A stretch of 64,000 nucleotides of DNA from Micromussa lordhowensis (GCA_964020085.1 OZ026595.1:7005217-7069216); one strand, 5' to 3'. Positions 23,314-38,200 are shown, counted from the stretch's first letter. Translations and numbers: made by a program. Notes: generated by a model from the letters alone, not told the origin.

Positions 23314-26300
23314 TCCACCAAAGCACTCCCGGGGTCGGTCCGGTTCCAAATGCGAAGTATCGGAGCTGCGCAAAATCTCCCACTATGCTAATCAGCCCGG
23401 CAGATCCCCAGGCGTGGCCGGCTGGCTGACTAGTTAGCCGAGCTTGACGCGTCTCGCAACTTGGCAAACTAATGGCACCAAAGCACTCCTGGGGTCGGTC
23501 CGGGTCCACATGCAAAGTTTCGGAGCTGCGCGAAATCTCGCACTATGCTAACCAGCCCGTTTGCTAATTAGCCGAACTTTGCGCGCGTCGCAACTTTGCA
23601 AACTAATACCACCAAAGCACTCCCGGGGTCGGTCCGGTTCCAAATGCGAAGTATCGGAGCTGCGCAAAATCTCCCACTATGCTAATCAGCCCGGCAGATC
23701 CCCAGGCGTGGCCGGCTGGCTGACTAGTTAGCCGAGCTTGACGCGTCTCGCAACTTGGCAAACTAATGGCACCAAAGCACTCCTGGGGTCGGTCCGGGTC
23801 CACATGCAAAGTTTCGGAGCTGCGCGAAATCTCGCACTATGCTAACCAGCCCGTTTGCTAATTAGCCGAACTTTGCGCGCGTCGCAACTTTGCAAACTAA
23901 TACCACCAAAGCACTCCCGGGGTCGGTCCGGTTCCAAATGCGAAGTATCGGAGCTGCGCAAAATCTCCCACTATGCTAATCAGCCCGGCAGATCCCCAGG
24001 CGTGGCCGGCTGGCTGACTAGTTAGCCGAGCTTGACGCGTCTCGCAACTTGGCAAACTAATGGCACCAAAGCACTCCTGGGGTCGGTCCGGGTCCACATG
24101 CAAAGTTTCGGAGCTGCGCGAAATCTCGCACTATGCTAACCAGCCCGTTTGCTAATTAGCCGAACTTTGCGCGCGTCGCAACTTTGCAAACTAATTCCAC
24201 CAAAGCACTCCCGGGGTCGGTCCGGTTCCAAATGCGAAGTATCGGAGCTGTGCAAAATCTCCCACTATGCTAATCAGCCCGGCAGATCCCCAGGCGTGGC
24301 CGGCTGGCTGACTAGTTAGCCGAGCTTGACGCGTCTCGCAACTTGGCAAACTAATGGCACCAAAGCACTCCTGGGGTCGGTCCGGGTCCACATGCAAAGT
24401 TTCGGAGCTGCGCGAAATCTCGCACTATGCTAACCAGCCCGTTTGCTAATTAGCCGAACTTTGCGCGCGTCGCAACTTTGCAAACTAATACCACCAAAGC
24501 ACTCCCGGGGTCGGTCCGGTTCCAAATGCGAAGTATCGGAGCTGCGCAAAATCTCCCACTATGCTAATCAGCCCGGCAGATCCCCAGGCGTGGCCGGCTG
24601 GCTGACTAGTTAGCCGAGCTTGACGCGTCTCGCAACTTGGCAAACTAATGGCACCAAAGCACTCCTGGGGTCGGTCCGGGTCCACATGCAAAGTTTCGGA
24701 GCTGCGCGAAATCTCGCACTATGCTAACCAGCCCGTTTGCTAATTAGCCGAACTTTGCGCGCGTCGCAACTTTGCAAACTAATACCACCAAAGCACTCCC
24801 GGGGTCGGTCCGGTTCCAAATGCGAAGTATCGGAGCTGCGCAAAATCTCCCACTATGCTAATCAGCCCGGCAGATCCCCAGGCGTGGCCGGCTGGCTGAC
24901 TAGTTAGCCGAGCTTGACGCGTCTCGCAACTTGGCAAACTAATGGCACCAAAGCACTCCTGGGGTCGGTCCGGGTCCACATGCAAAGTTTCGGAGCTGCG
25001 CGAAATCTCGCACTATGCTAACCAGCCCGTTTGCTAATTAGCCGAACTTTGCGCGCGTCGCAACTTTGCAAACTAATACCACCAAAGCACTCCCGGGGTC
25101 GGTCCGGTTCCAAATGCGAAGTATCGGAGCTGCGCAAAATCTCCCACTATGCTAATCAGCCCGGCAGATCCCCAGGCATGGCCGGCTGGCTGACTAGTTA
25201 GCCGAGCTTGACGCGTCTCGCAACTTGGCAAACTAATGGCACCAAAGCACTCCTGGGGTCGGTCCGGGTCCACATGCAAAGTTTCGGAGCTGCGCGAAAT
25301 CTCGCACTATGCTAACCAGCCCGTTTGCTAATTAGCCGAACTTTGCGCGCGTCGCAACTTTGCAAACTAATACCACCAAAGCACTCCCGGGGTCGGTCCG
25401 GTTCCAAATGCGAAGTATCGGAGCTGCGCAAAATCTCCCACTATGCTAATCAGCCCGGCAGATCCCCAGGCGTGGCCGGCTGGCTGACTAGTTAGCCGAG
25501 CTTGACGCGTCTCGCAACTTGGCAAACTAATGGCACCAAAGCACTCCTGGGGTCGGTCCGGGTCCACATGCAAAGTTTCGGAGCTGCGCGAAATCTCGCA
25601 CTATGCTAACCAGCCCGTTTGCTAATTAGCCGAACTTTGCGCGCGTCGCAACTTTGCAAACTAATACCACCAAAGCACTCCCGGGGTTGGTCCGGTTCCA
25701 AATGCGAAGTATCGGAGCTGCGCAAAATCTCCCACTATGCTAATCAGCCCGGCAGATCCCCAGGCGTGGCCGGCTGGCTGACTAGTTAGCCGAGCTTGAC
25801 GCGTCTCGCAACTTGGCAAACTAATGGCACCAAAGCACTCCTGGGGTCGGTCCGGGTCCACATGCAAAGTTTCGGAGCTGCGCGAAATCTCGCACTATGC
25901 TAACCAGCCCGTTTGCTAATTAGCCGAACTTTGCGCGCGTCGCAACTTTGCAAACTAATACCACCAAAGCACTCCCGGGGTCGGTCCGGTTCCAAATGCG
26001 AAGTATCGGAGCTGCGCAAAATCTCCCACTATGCTAATCAGCCCGGCAGATCCCCAGGCGTGGCCGGCTGGCTGACTAGTTAGCCGAGCTTGACGCGTCT
26101 CGCAACTTGGCAAACTAATGGCACCAAAGCACTCCTGGGGTCGGTCCGGGTCCACATGCAAAGTTTCGGAGCTGCGCGAAATCTCGCACTATGCTAACCA
26201 GCCCGTTTGCTAATTAGCCGAACTTTGCGCGCGTCGCAACTTTGCAAACTAATACCACCAAAGCACTCCCGGGGTCGGTCCGGTTCCAAATGCGAAGTAT

Positions 26301-26672
26301 CGGAGCTGCGCAAAATCTCCCACTATGCTAATCAGCCTGGCAGATCCCCAGGCGTGGCCGGCTGGCTGACTAGTTAGCCGAGCTTGACGCGTCTCGCAAC
26401 TTGGCAAACTAATGGCACCAAAGCACTCCTGGGGTCGGTCCGGGTCCACATGCAAAGTTTCGGAGCTGCGCGAAATCTCGCACTATGCTAACCAGCCCGT
26501 TTGCTAATTAGCCGAACTTTGCGCGCGTCGCAACTTTGCAAACTAATACCACCAAAGCACTCCCGGGGTCGGTCCGGTTCCAAATGCGAAGTATCGGAGC
26601 TGCGCAAAATCTCCCACTATGCTAATCAGCCCGGCAGATCCCCAGGCGTGGCCGGCTGGCTGACTAGTTAGA
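23314..26672. repeat. Block related to 30.1-33.1 kb (left copy)
   Basis: An aattcc version of the B end (normally aatacc) occurs at 23,314 and 24,196 and again at 30,076 and 30,958, a 6,762-bp offset (23 dimers). A cagcctggc A variant at 26,338 and a gttagacg A variant at 26,672 recur at 32,806 and 33,140, a 6,468-bp offset (22 dimers). The change of offset implies one dimer gained or lost inside one copy. The left copy carries private changes (for example near 24,250, 25,178 and 25,687), so the duplication is older than the 10.9-kb one. Confidence 0.65.
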
Positions 26673-29600
26673 CGAGCTTGACGCGTCTCGCAACTTGGCA
26701 AACTAATGGCACCAAAGCACTCCTGGGGTCGGTCCGGGTCCACATGCAAAGTTTCGGAGCTGCGCGAAATCTCGCACTATGCTAACCAGCCCGTTTGCTA
26801 ATTAGCCGAACTTTGCGCGCGTCGCAACTTTGCAAACTAATACCACCAAAGCACTCCCGGGGTCGGTCCGGTTCCAAATGCGAAGTATCGGAGCTGCGCA
26901 AAATCTCCCACTATGCTAATCAGCCCGGCAGATCCCCAGGCGTGGCCGGCTGGCTGACTAGTTAGCCGAGCTTGACGCGTCTCGCAACTTGGCAAACTAA
27001 TGGCACCAAAGCACTCCTGGGGTCGGTCCGGGTCCACATGCAAAGTTTCGGAGCTGCGCGAAATCTCGCACTATGCTAACCAGCCCGTTTGCTAATTAGC
27101 CGAACTTTGCGCGCGTCGCAACTTTGCAAACTAATACCACCAAAGCACTCCCGGGGTCGGTCCGGTTCCAAATGCGAAGTATCGGAGCTGCGCAAAATCT
27201 CCCACTATGCTAATCAGCCCGGCAGATCCCCAGGCGTGGCCGGCTGGCTGACTAGTTAGCCGAGCTTGACGCGTCTCGCAACTTGGCAAACTAATGGCAC
27301 CAAAGCACTCCTGGGGTCGGTCCGGGTCCACATGCAAAGTTTCGGAGCTGCGCGAAATCTCGCACTATGCTAACCAGCCCGTTTGCTAATTAGCCGAACT
27401 TTGTGCGCGTCGCAACTTTGCAAACTAATACCACCAAAGCACTCCCGGGGTCGGTCCGGTTCCAAATGCGAAGTATCGGAGCTGCGCAAAATCTCCCACT
27501 ATGCTAATCAGCCCGGCAGATCCCCAGGCGTGGCCGGCTGGCTGACTAGTTAGCCGAGCTTGACGCGTCTCGCAACTTGGCAAACTAATGGCACCAAAGC
27601 ACTCCTGGGGTCGGTCCTGGTCCACATGCAAATTTTCGGAGCTGCGCGAAATCTCGCACTATGCTAACCAGCCCGTTTGCTAATTAGCCGAACTTTGCGC
27701 GCGTCGCAACTTTGCAAACTAATACCAGCAAAGCACTCCCGGGGTCGGTCCGGTTCCAAATGCGAAGTATCGGAGCTGCGCAAAATCTCCCACTATGCTA
27801 ATCAGCCCGGCAGATCCCCAGGCGTGGCCGGCTGGCTGACTAGTTAGACGAGCTTGACGCGTCTCGCAACTTGGCAAACTAATGGCACCAAAGCACTCCT
27901 GGGGTCGGTCCGGGTCCACATGCAAAGTTTCGGAGCTGCGCGAAATCTCGCACTATGCTAACCAGCCCGTTTGCTAATTAGCCGAACTTTGCGCGCGTCG
28001 CAACTTTGCAAACTAATACCACCAAAGCACTCCCGGGGTCGGTCCGGTTCCAAATGCGAAGTATCGGAGCTGCGCAAAATCTCCCACTATGCTAATCAGC
28101 CCGGCAGATCCCCAGGCGTGGCCGGCTGGCTGATTAGTTAGCCGAGCTTGACGCGTCTCGCAACTTGGCAAACTAATGGCACCAAAGCACTCCTGGGGTC
28201 GGTCCGGGTCCACATGCAAAGTTTCGGAGCTGCGCGAAATCTCGCACTATGCTAACCAGCCCGTTTGCTAATTAGCCGAACTTTGCGCGCGTCGCAACTT
28301 TGCAAACTAATACCACCAAAGCACTCCCGGGGTCGGTCCGGTTCCAAATGCGAAGTATCGGAGCTGCGCAAAATCTCCCACTATGCTAATCAGCCCGGCA
28401 GATCCCCAGGCGTGGCCGGCTGGCTGACTAGTTAGCCGAGCTTGACGCGTCTCGCAACTTGGCAAACTAATGGCACCAAAGCACTCCTGGGGTCGGTCCG
28501 GGTCCACATGCAAAGTTTCGGAGCTGCGCGAAATCTCGCACTATGCTAACCAGCCCGTTTGCTAATTAGCCGAACTTTGCGCGCGTCGCAACTTTGCAAA
28601 CTAATACCACCAAAGCACTCCCGGGGTCGGTCCGGTTCCAAATGCGAAGTATCGGAGCTGCGCAAAATCTCCCACTATGCTAATCAGCCCGGCAGATCCC
28701 CAGGCGTGGCCGGCTGGCTGACTAGTTAGCCGAGCTTGACGCGTCTCGCAACTTGGCAAACTAATGGCACCAAAGCACTCCTGGGGTCGGTCCTGGTCCA
28801 CATGCAAAGTTTCGGAGCTGCGCGAAATCTCGCACTATGCTAACCAGCCCGTTTGCTAATTAGCCGAACTTTGCGCGCGTCGCAACTTTGCAAACTAATA
28901 CCACCAAAGCACTCCCGGGGTCGGTCCGGTTCCAAATGCGAAGTATCGGAGCTGCGCAAAATCTCCCACTATGCTAATCAGCCCGGCAGATCCCCAGGCG
29001 TGGCCGGCTGGCTGACTAGTTAGCCGAGCTTGACGCGTCTCGCAACTTGGCAAACTAATGGCACCAAAGCACTCCTGGGGTCGGTCCGGGTCCACATGCA
29101 AAGTTTCGGAGCTGCGCGAAATCTCGCACTATGCTAACCAGCCCGTTTGCTAATTAGCCGAACTTTGCGCGCGTCGCAACTTTGCAAACTAATACCACCA
29201 AAGCACTCCCGGGGTCGGTCCGGTTCCAAATGCGAAGTATCGGAGCTGCGCAAAATCTCCCACTATGCTAATCAGCCCGGCAGATCCCCAGGCGTGGCCG
29301 GCTGGCTGACTAGTTAGCCGAGCTTGACGCGTCTCGCAACTTGGCAAACTAATGGCACCAAAGCACTCCTGGGGTCGGTCCGGGTCCACATGCAAAGTTT
29401 CGGAGCTGCGCGAAATCTCGCACTATGCTAACCAGCCCGTTTGCTAATTAGCCGAACTTTGCGCGCGTCGCAACTTTGCAAACTAATACCACCAAAGCAC
29501 TCCCGGGGTCGGTCCGGTTCCAAATGCGAAGTATCGGAGCTGCGCAAAATCTCCCACTATGCTAATCAGCCCGGCAGATCCCCAGGCGTGGCCGGCTGGC

Positions 29601-30075
29601 TGACTAGTTAGCCGAGCTTGACGCGTCTCGCAACTTGGCAAACTAATGGCACCAAAGCACTCCTGGGGTCGGTCCGGGTCCACATGCAAAGTTTCGGAGC
29701 TGCGCGATATCTCGCACTATGCTAACCAGCCCGTTTGCTAATTAGCCGAACTTTGCGCGCGTCGCAACTTTGCAAACTAATACCACCAAAGCACTCCCGG
29801 GGTCGGTCCGGTTCCAAATGCGAAGTATCGGAGCTGCGCAAAATCTCCCACTATGCTAATCAGCCCGGCAGATCCCCAGGCGTGGCCGGCTGGCTGACTA
29901 GTTAGCCGAGCTTGACGCGTCTCGCAACTTGGCAAACTAATGGCACCAAAGCACTCCTGGGGTCGGTCCGGGTCCACATGCAAAGTTTCGGAGCTGCGCG
30001 AAATCTCGCACTATGCTAACCAGCCCGTTTGCTAATTAGCCGAACTTTGCGCGCGTCGCAACTTTGCAAACTAAT

Positions 30076-33000
30076 TCCACCAAAGCACTCCCGGGGTCGG
30101 TCCGGTTCCAAATGCGAAGTATCGGAGCTGCGCAAAATCTCCCACTATGCTAATCAGCCCGGCAGATCCCCAGGCGTGGCCGGCTGGCTGACTAGTTAGC
30201 CGAGCTTGACGCGTCTCGCAACTTGGCAAACTAATGGCACCAAAGCACTCCTGGGGTCGGTCCGGGTCCACATGCAAAGTTTCGGAGCTGCGCGAAATCT
30301 CGCACTATGCTAACCAGCCCGTTTGCTAATTAGCCGAACTTTGCGCGCGTCGCAACTTTGCAAACTAATACCACCAAAGCACTCCCGGGGTCGGTCCGGT
30401 TCCAAATGCGAAGTATCGGAGCTGCGCAAAATCTCCCACTATGCTAATCAGCCCGGCAGATCCCCAGGCGTGGCCGGCTGGCTGACTGGTTAGCCGAGCT
30501 TGACGCGTCTCGCAACTTGGCAAACTAATGGCACCAAAGCACTCCTGGGGTCGGTCCGGGTCCACATGCAAAGTTTCGGAGCTGCGCGAAATCTCGCACT
30601 ATGCTAACCAGCCCGTTTGCTAATTAGCCGAACTTTGCGCGCGTCGCAACTTTGCAAACTAATACCACCAAAGCACTCCCGGGGTCGGTCCGGTTCCAAA
30701 TGCGAAGTATCGGAGCTGCGCAAAATCTCCCACTATGCTAATCAGCCCGGCAGATCCCCAGGCGTGGCCGGCTGGCTGACTAGTTAGCCGAGCTTGACGC
30801 GTCTCGCAACTTGGCAAACTAATGGCACCAAAGCACTCCTGGGGTCGGTCCGGGTCCACATGCAAAGTTTCGGAGCTGCGCGAAATCTCGCACTATGCTA
30901 ACCAGCCCGTTTGCTAATTAGCCGAACTTTGCGCGCGTCGCAACTTTGCAAACTAATTCCACCAAAGCACTCCCGGGGTCGGTCCGGTTCCAAATGCGAA
31001 GTATCGGAGCTGCGCAAAATCTCCCACTATGCTAATCAGCCCGGCAGATCCCCAGGCGTGGCCGGCTGGCTGACTAGTTAGCCGAGCTTGACGCGTCTCG
31101 CAACTTGGCAAACTAATGGCACCAAAGCACTCCTGGGGTCGGTCCGGGTCCACATGCAAAGTTTCGGAGCTGCGCGAAATCTCGCACTATGCTAACCAGC
31201 CCGTTTGCTAATTAGCCGAACTTTGCGCGCGTCGCAACTTTGCAAACTAATTCCACCAAAGCACTCCCGGGGTCGGTCCGGTTCCAAATGCGAAGTATCG
31301 GAGCTGCGCAAAATCTCCCACTATGCTAATCAGCCCGGCAGATCCCCAGGCGTGGCCGGCTGGCTGACTAGTTAGCCGAGCTTGACGCGTCTCGCAACTT
31401 GGCAAACTAATGGCACCAAAGCACTCCTGGGGTCGGTCCGGGTCCACATGCAAAGTTTCGGAGCTGCGCGAAATCTCGCACTATGCTAACCAGCCCGTTT
31501 GCTAATTAGCCGAACTTTGCGCGCGTCGCAACTTTGCAAACTAATACCACCAAAGCACTCCCGGGGTCGGTCCGGTTCCAAATGCGAAGTATCGGAGCTG
31601 CGCAAAATCTCCCACTATGCTAATCAGCCCGGCAGATCCCCAGGCGTGGCCGGCTGGCTGACTAGTTAGCCGAGCTTGACGCGTCTCGCAACTTGGCAAA
31701 CTAATGGCACCAAAGCACTCCTGGGGTCGGTCCGGGTCCACATGCAAAGTTTCGGAGCTGCGCGAAATCTCGCACTATGCTAACCAGCCCGTTTGCTAAT
31801 TAGCCGAACTTTGCGCGCGTCGCAACTTTGCAAACTAATTCCACCAAAGCACTCCCGGGGTCGGTCCGGTTCCAAATGCGAAGTATCGGAGCTGCGCAAA
31901 ATCTCCCACTATGCTAATCAGCCCGGCAGATCCCCAGGCGTGGCCGGCTGGCTGACTAGTTAGCCGAGCTTGACGCGTCTCGCAACTTGGCAAACTAATG
32001 GCACCAAAGCACTCCTGGGGTCGGTCCGGGTCCACATGCAAAGTTTCGGAGCTGCGCGAAATCTCGCACTATGCTAACCAGCCCGTTTGCTAATTAGCCG
32101 AACTTTGCGCGCGTCGCAACTTTGCAAACTAATACCACCAAAGCACTCCCGGGGTCGGTCCGGTTCCAAATGCGAAGTATCGGAGCTGCGCAAAATCTCC
32201 CACTATGCTAATCAGCCCGGCAGATCCCCAGGCGTGGCCGGCTGGCTGACTAGTTAGCCGAGCTTGACGCGTCTCGCAACTTGGCAAACTAATGGCACCA
32301 AAGCACTCCTGGGGTCGGTCCGGGTCCACATGCAAAGTTTCGGAGCTGCGCGAAATCTCGCACTATGCTAACCAGCCCGTTTGCTAATTAGCCGAACTTT
32401 GCGCGCGTCGCAACTTTGCAAACTAATACCACCAAAGCACTCCCGGGGTCGGTCCGGTTCCAAATGCGAAGTATCGGAGCTGCGCAAAATCTCCCACTAT
32501 GCTAATCAGCCCGGCAGATCCCCAGGCGTGGCCGGCTGGCTGACTAGTTAGCCGAGCTTGACGCGTCTCGCAACTTGGCAAACTAATGGCACCAAAGCAC
32601 TCCTGGGGTCGGTCCGGGTCCACATGCAAAGTTTCGGAGCTGCGCGAAATCTCGCACTATGCTAACCAGCCCGTTTGCTAATTAGCCGAACTTTGCGCGC
32701 GTCGCAACTTTGCAAACTAATACCACCAAAGCACTCCCGGGGTCGGTCCGGTTCCAAATGCGAAGTATCGGAGCTGCGCAAAATCTCCCACTATGCTAAT
32801 CAGCCTGGCAGATCCCCAGGCGTGGCCGGCTGGCTGACTAGTTAGCCGAGCTTGACGCGTCTCGCAACTTGGCAAACTAATGGCACCAAAGCACTCCTGG
32901 GGTCGGTCCGGGTCCACATGCAAAGTTTCGGAGCTGCGCGAAATCTCGCACTATGCTAACCAGCCCGTTTGCTAATTAGCCGAACTTTGCGCGCGTCGCA

Positions 33001-33140
33001 ACTTTGCAAACTAATACCACCAAAGCACTCCCGGGGTCGGTCCGGTTCCAAATGCGAAGTATCGGAGCTGCGCAAAATCTCCCACTATGCTAATCAGCCC
33101 GGCAGATCCCCAGGCGTGGCCGGCTGGCTGACTAGTTAGA
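30076..33140. repeat. Block related to 23.3-26.7 kb (right copy)
   Basis: This is the right-hand partner of the block at 23.3-26.7 kb and shares its aattcc, cagcctggc and gttagacg markers at 22-23 dimer offsets. It has extra aattcc copies at 31,252 and 31,840, so the marker was further amplified here. Private changes include gctgactggt near 30,488. Confidence 0.65.
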
Positions 33141-35262
33141 CGAGCTTGACGCGTCTCGCAACTTGGCAAACTAATGGCACCAAAGCACTCCTGGGGTCGG
33201 TCCGGGTCCACATGCAAAGTTTCGGAGCTGCGCGAAATCTCGCACTATGCTAACCAGCCCGTTTGCTAATTAGCCGAACTTTGCGCGCGTCGCAACTTTG
33301 CAAACTAATACCACCAAAGCACTCCCGGGGTCGGTCCGGTTCCAAATGCGAAGTATCGGAGCTGCGCAAAATCTCCCACTATGCTAATCAGCCCGGCAGA
33401 TCCCCAGGCGTGGCCGGCTGGCTGACTAGTTAGCCGAGCTTGACGCGTCTCGCAACTTGGCAAACTAATGGCACCAAAGCACTCCTGGGGTCGGTCCTGG
33501 TCCACATGCAAAGTTTCGGAGCTGCGCGAAATCTCGCACTATGCTAACCAGCCCGTTTGCTAATTAGCCGAACTTTGCGCGCGTCGCAACTTTGCAAACT
33601 AATACCACCAAAGCACTCCCGGGGTCGGTCCGGTTCCAAATGCGAAGTATCGGAGCTGCGCAAAATCTCCCACTATGCTAATCAGCCTGGCAGATCCCCA
33701 GGCGTGGCCGGCTGGCTGACTAGTTAGCCGAGCTTGACGCGTCTCGCAACTTGGCAAACTAATGGCACCAAAGCACTCCTGGGGTCGGTCCGGGTCCACA
33801 TGCAAAGTTTCGGAGCTGCGCGAAATCTCGCACTATGCTAACCAGCCCGTTTGCTAATTAGCCGAACTTTGCGCGCGTCGCAACTTTGCAAACTAATACC
33901 ACCAAAGCACTCCCGGGGTCGGTCCGGTTCCAAATGCGAAGTATCGGAGCTGCGCAAAATCTCCCACTATGCTAATCAGCCCGGCAGATCCCCAGGCGTG
34001 GCCGGCTGGCTGACTAGTTAGACGAGCTTGACGCGTCTCGCAACTTGGCAAACTAATGGCACCAAAGCACTCCTGGGGTCGGTCCGGGTCCACATGCAAA
34101 GTTTCGGAGCTGCGCGAAATCTCGCACTATGCTAACCAGCCCGTTTGCTAATTAGCCGAACTTTGCGCGCGTCGCAACTTTGCAAACTAATACCACCAAA
34201 GCACTCCCGGGGTCGGTCCGGTTCCAAATGCGAAGTATCGGAGCTGCGCAAAATCTCCCACTATGCTAATCAGCCCGGCAGATCCCCAGGCGTGGCCGGC
34301 TGGCTGACTAGTTAGCCGAGCTTGACGCGTCTCGCAACTTGGCAAACTAATGGCACCAAAGCACTCCTGGGGTCGGTCCTGGTCCACATGCAAAGTTTCG
34401 GAGCTGCGCGAAATCTCGCACTATGCTAACCAGCCCGTTTGCTAATTAGCCGAACTTTGCGCGCGTCGCAACTTTGCAAACTAATACCACCAAAGCACTC
34501 CCGGGGTCGGTCCGGTTCCAAATGCGAAGTATCGGAGCTGCGCAAAATCTCCCACTATGCTAATCAGCCCGGCAGATCCCCAGGCGTGGCCGGCTGGCTG
34601 ACTAGTTAGCCGAGCTTGACGCGTCTCGCAACTTGGCAAACTAATGGCACCAAAGCACTCCTGGGGTCGGTCCGGGTCCACATGCAAAGTTTCGGAGCTG
34701 CGCGAAATCTCGCACTATGCTAACCAGCCCGTTTGCTAATTAGCCGAACTTTGCGCGCGTCGCAACTTTGCAAACTAATACCACCAAAGCACTCCCGGGG
34801 TCGGTCCGGTTCCAAATGCGAAGTATCGGAGCTGCGCAAAATCTCCCACTATGCTAATCAGCCCGGCAGATCCCCAGGCGTGGCCGGCTGGCTGACTAGT
34901 TAGCCGAGCTTGACGCGTCTCGCAACTTGGCAAACTAATGGCACCAAAGCACTCCTGGGGTCGGTCCGGGTCCACATGCAAAGTTTCGGAGCTGCGCGAA
35001 ATCTCGCACTATGCTAACCAGCCCGTTTGCTAATTAGCCGAACTTTGCGCGCGTCGCAACTTTGCAAACTAATACCACCAAAGCACTCCCGGGGTCGGTC
35101 CGGTTCCAAATGCGAAGTATCGGAGCTGCGCAAAATCTCCCACTATGCTAATCAGCCCGGCAGATCCCCAGGCGTGGCCGGCTGGCTGACTAGTTAGCCG
35201 AGCTTGACGCGTCTCGCAACTTGGCAAACTAATGGCACCAAAGCACTCCTGGGGTCGGTCCT
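32806..35262. repeat. 3-dimer (882 bp) higher-order repeat
   Basis: A haplotype of three markers, cagcctggc in A (32,806; 33,688), gttagacg in the next A (33,140; 34,022) and ggtcctgg in B (33,498; 34,380; 35,262), recurs at exactly 882 bp. The cagcctggc to gttagacg distance is always 334 bp, also at 26,338-26,672 and 44,566-44,900, which marks them as one inherited segment. Confidence 0.85.
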
Positions 35263-38200
35263 GGTCCACATGCAAAGTTTCGGAGCTGCGCGAAATCTCG
35301 CACTATGCTAACCAGCCCGTTTGCTAATTAGCCGAACTTTGCGCGCGTCGCAACTTTGCAAACTAATACCACCAAAGCACTCCCGGGGTCGGTCCGGTTC
35401 CAAATGCGAAGTATCGGAGCTGCGCAAAATCTCCCACTATGCTAATCAGCCCGGCAGATCCCCAGGCGTGGCCGGCTGGCTGACTAGTTAGCCGAGCTTG
35501 ACGCGTCTCGCAACTTGGCAAACTAATGGCACCAAAGCACTCCTGGGGTCGGTCCGGGTCCACATGCAAAGTTTCGGAGCTGCGCGAAATCTCGCACTAT
35601 GCTAACCAGCCCGTTTGCTAATTAGCCGAACTTTGCGCGCGTCGCAACTTTGCAAACTAATACCACCAAAGCACTCCCGGGGTCGGTCCGGTTCCAAATG
35701 CGAAGTATCGGAGCTGCGCAAAATCTCCCACTATGCTAATCAGCCCGGCAGATCCCCAGGCGTGGCCGGCTGGCTGACTAGTTAGCCGAGCTTGACGCGT
35801 CTCGCAACTTGGCAAACTAATGGCACCAAAGCACTCCTGGGGTCGGTCCGGGTCCACATGCAAAGTTTCGGAGCTGCGCGAAATCTCGCACTATGCTAAC
35901 CAGCCCGTTTGCTAATTAGCCGAACTTTGCGCGCGTCGCAACTTTGCAAACTAATACCACCAAAGCACTCCCGGGGTCGGTCCGGTTCCAAATGCGAAGT
36001 ATCGGAGCTGCGCAAAATCTCCCACTATGCTAATCAGCCCGGCAGATCCCCAGGCGTGGCCGGCTGGCTGACTAGTTAGCCGAGCTTGACGCGTCTCGCA
36101 ACTTGGCAAACTAATGGCACCAAAGCACTCCTGGGGTCGGTCCGGGTCCACATGCAAAGTTTCGGAGCTGCGCGAAATCTCGCACTATGCTAACCAGCCC
36201 GTTTGCTAATTAGCCGAACTTTGCGCGCGTCGCAACTTTGCAAACTAATACCACCAAAGCACTCCCGGGGTCGGTCCGGTTCCAAATGCGAAGTATCGGA
36301 GCTGCGCAAAATCTCCCACTATGCTAATCAGCCCGGCAGATCCCCAGGCGTGGCCGGCTGGCTGACTAGTTAGCCGAGCTTGACGCGTCTCGCAACTTGG
36401 CAAACTAATGGCACCAAAGCACTCCTGGGGTCGGTCCGGGTCCACATGCAAAGTTTCGGAGCTGCGCGAAATCTCGCACTATGCTAACCAGCCCGTTTGC
36501 TAATTAGCCGAACTTTGCGCGCGTCGCAACTTTGCAAACTAATACCACCAAAGCACTCCCGGGGTCGGTCCGGTTCCAAATGCGAAGTATCGGAGCTGCG
36601 CAAAATCTCCCACTATGCTAATCAGCCCGGCAGATCCCCAGGCGTGGCCGGCTGGCTGACTAGTTAGCCGAGCTTGACGCGTCTCGCAACTTGGCAAACT
36701 AATGGCACCAAAGCACTCCTGGGGTCGGTCCGGGTCCACATGCAAAGTTTCGGAGCTGCGCGAAATCTCGCACTATGCTAACCAGCCCGTTTGCTAATTA
36801 GCCGAACTTTGCGCGCGTCGCAACTTTGCAAACTAATACCACCAAAGCACTCCCGGGGTCGGTCCGGTTCCAAATGCGAAGTATCGGAGCTGCGCAAAAT
36901 CTCCCACTATGCTAATCAGCCTGGCAGATCCCCAGGCGTGGCCGGCTGGCTGACTAGTTAGCCGAGCTTGACGCGTCTCGCAACTTGGCAAACTAATGGC
37001 ACCAAAGCACTCCTGGGGTCGGTCCGGGTCCACATGCAAAGTTTCGGAGCTGCGCGAAATCTCGCACTATGCTAACCAGCCCGTTTGCTAATTAGCCGAA
37101 CTTTGCGCGCGTCGCAACTTTGCAAACTAATACCACCAAAGCACTCCCGGGGTCGGTCCGGTTCCAAATGCGAAGTATCGGAGCTGCGCAAAATCTCCCA
37201 CTATGCTAATCAGCCCGGCAGATCCCCAGGCGTGGCCGGCTGGCTGACTAGTTAGCCGAGCTTGACGCGTCTCGCAACTTGGCAAACTAATGGCACCAAA
37301 GCACTCCTGGGGTCGGTCCGGGTCCACATGCAAAGTTTCGGAGCTGCGCGAAATCTCGCACTATGCTAACCAGCCCGTTTGCTAATTAGCCGAACTTTGC
37401 GCGCGTCGCAACTTTGCAAACTAATACCACCAAAGCACTCCCGGGGTCGGTCCGGTTCCAAATGCGAAGTATCGGAGCTGCGCAAAATCTCCCACTATGC
37501 TAATCAGCCCGGCAGATCCCCAGGCGTGGCCGGCTGGCTGACTAGTTAGCCGAGCTTGACGCGTCTCGCAACTTGGCAAACTAATGGCACCAAAGCACTC
37601 CTGGGGTCGGTCCGGGTCCACATGCAAACTTTCGGAGCTGCGCGAAATCTCGCACTATGCTAACCAGCCCGTTTGCTAATTAGCCGAACTTTGCGCGCGT
37701 CGCAACTTTGCAAACTAATACCACCAAAGCACTCCCGGGGTCGGTCCGGTTCCAAATGCGAAGTATCGGAGCTGCGCAAAATCTCCCACTATGCTAATCA
37801 GCCCGGCAGATCCCCAGGCGTGGCCGGCTGGCTGACTAGTTAGCCGAGCTTGACGCGTCTCGCAACTTGGCAAACTAATGGCACCAAAGCACTCCTGGGG
37901 TCGGTCCGGGTCCACATGCAAAGTTTCGGAGCTGCGCGAAATCTCGCACTATGCTAACCAGCCCGTTTGCTAATTAGCCGAACTTTGCGCGCGTCGCAAC
38001 TTTGCAAACTAATACCACCAAAGCACTCCCGGGGTCGGTCCGGTTCCAAATGCGAAGTATCGGAGCTGCGCAAAATCTCCCACTATGCTAATCAGCCTGG
38101 CAGATCCCCAGGCGTGGCCGGCTGGCTGACTAGTTAGCCGAGCTTGACGCGTCTCGCAACTTGGCAAACTAATGGCACCAAAGCACTCCTGGGGTCGGTC

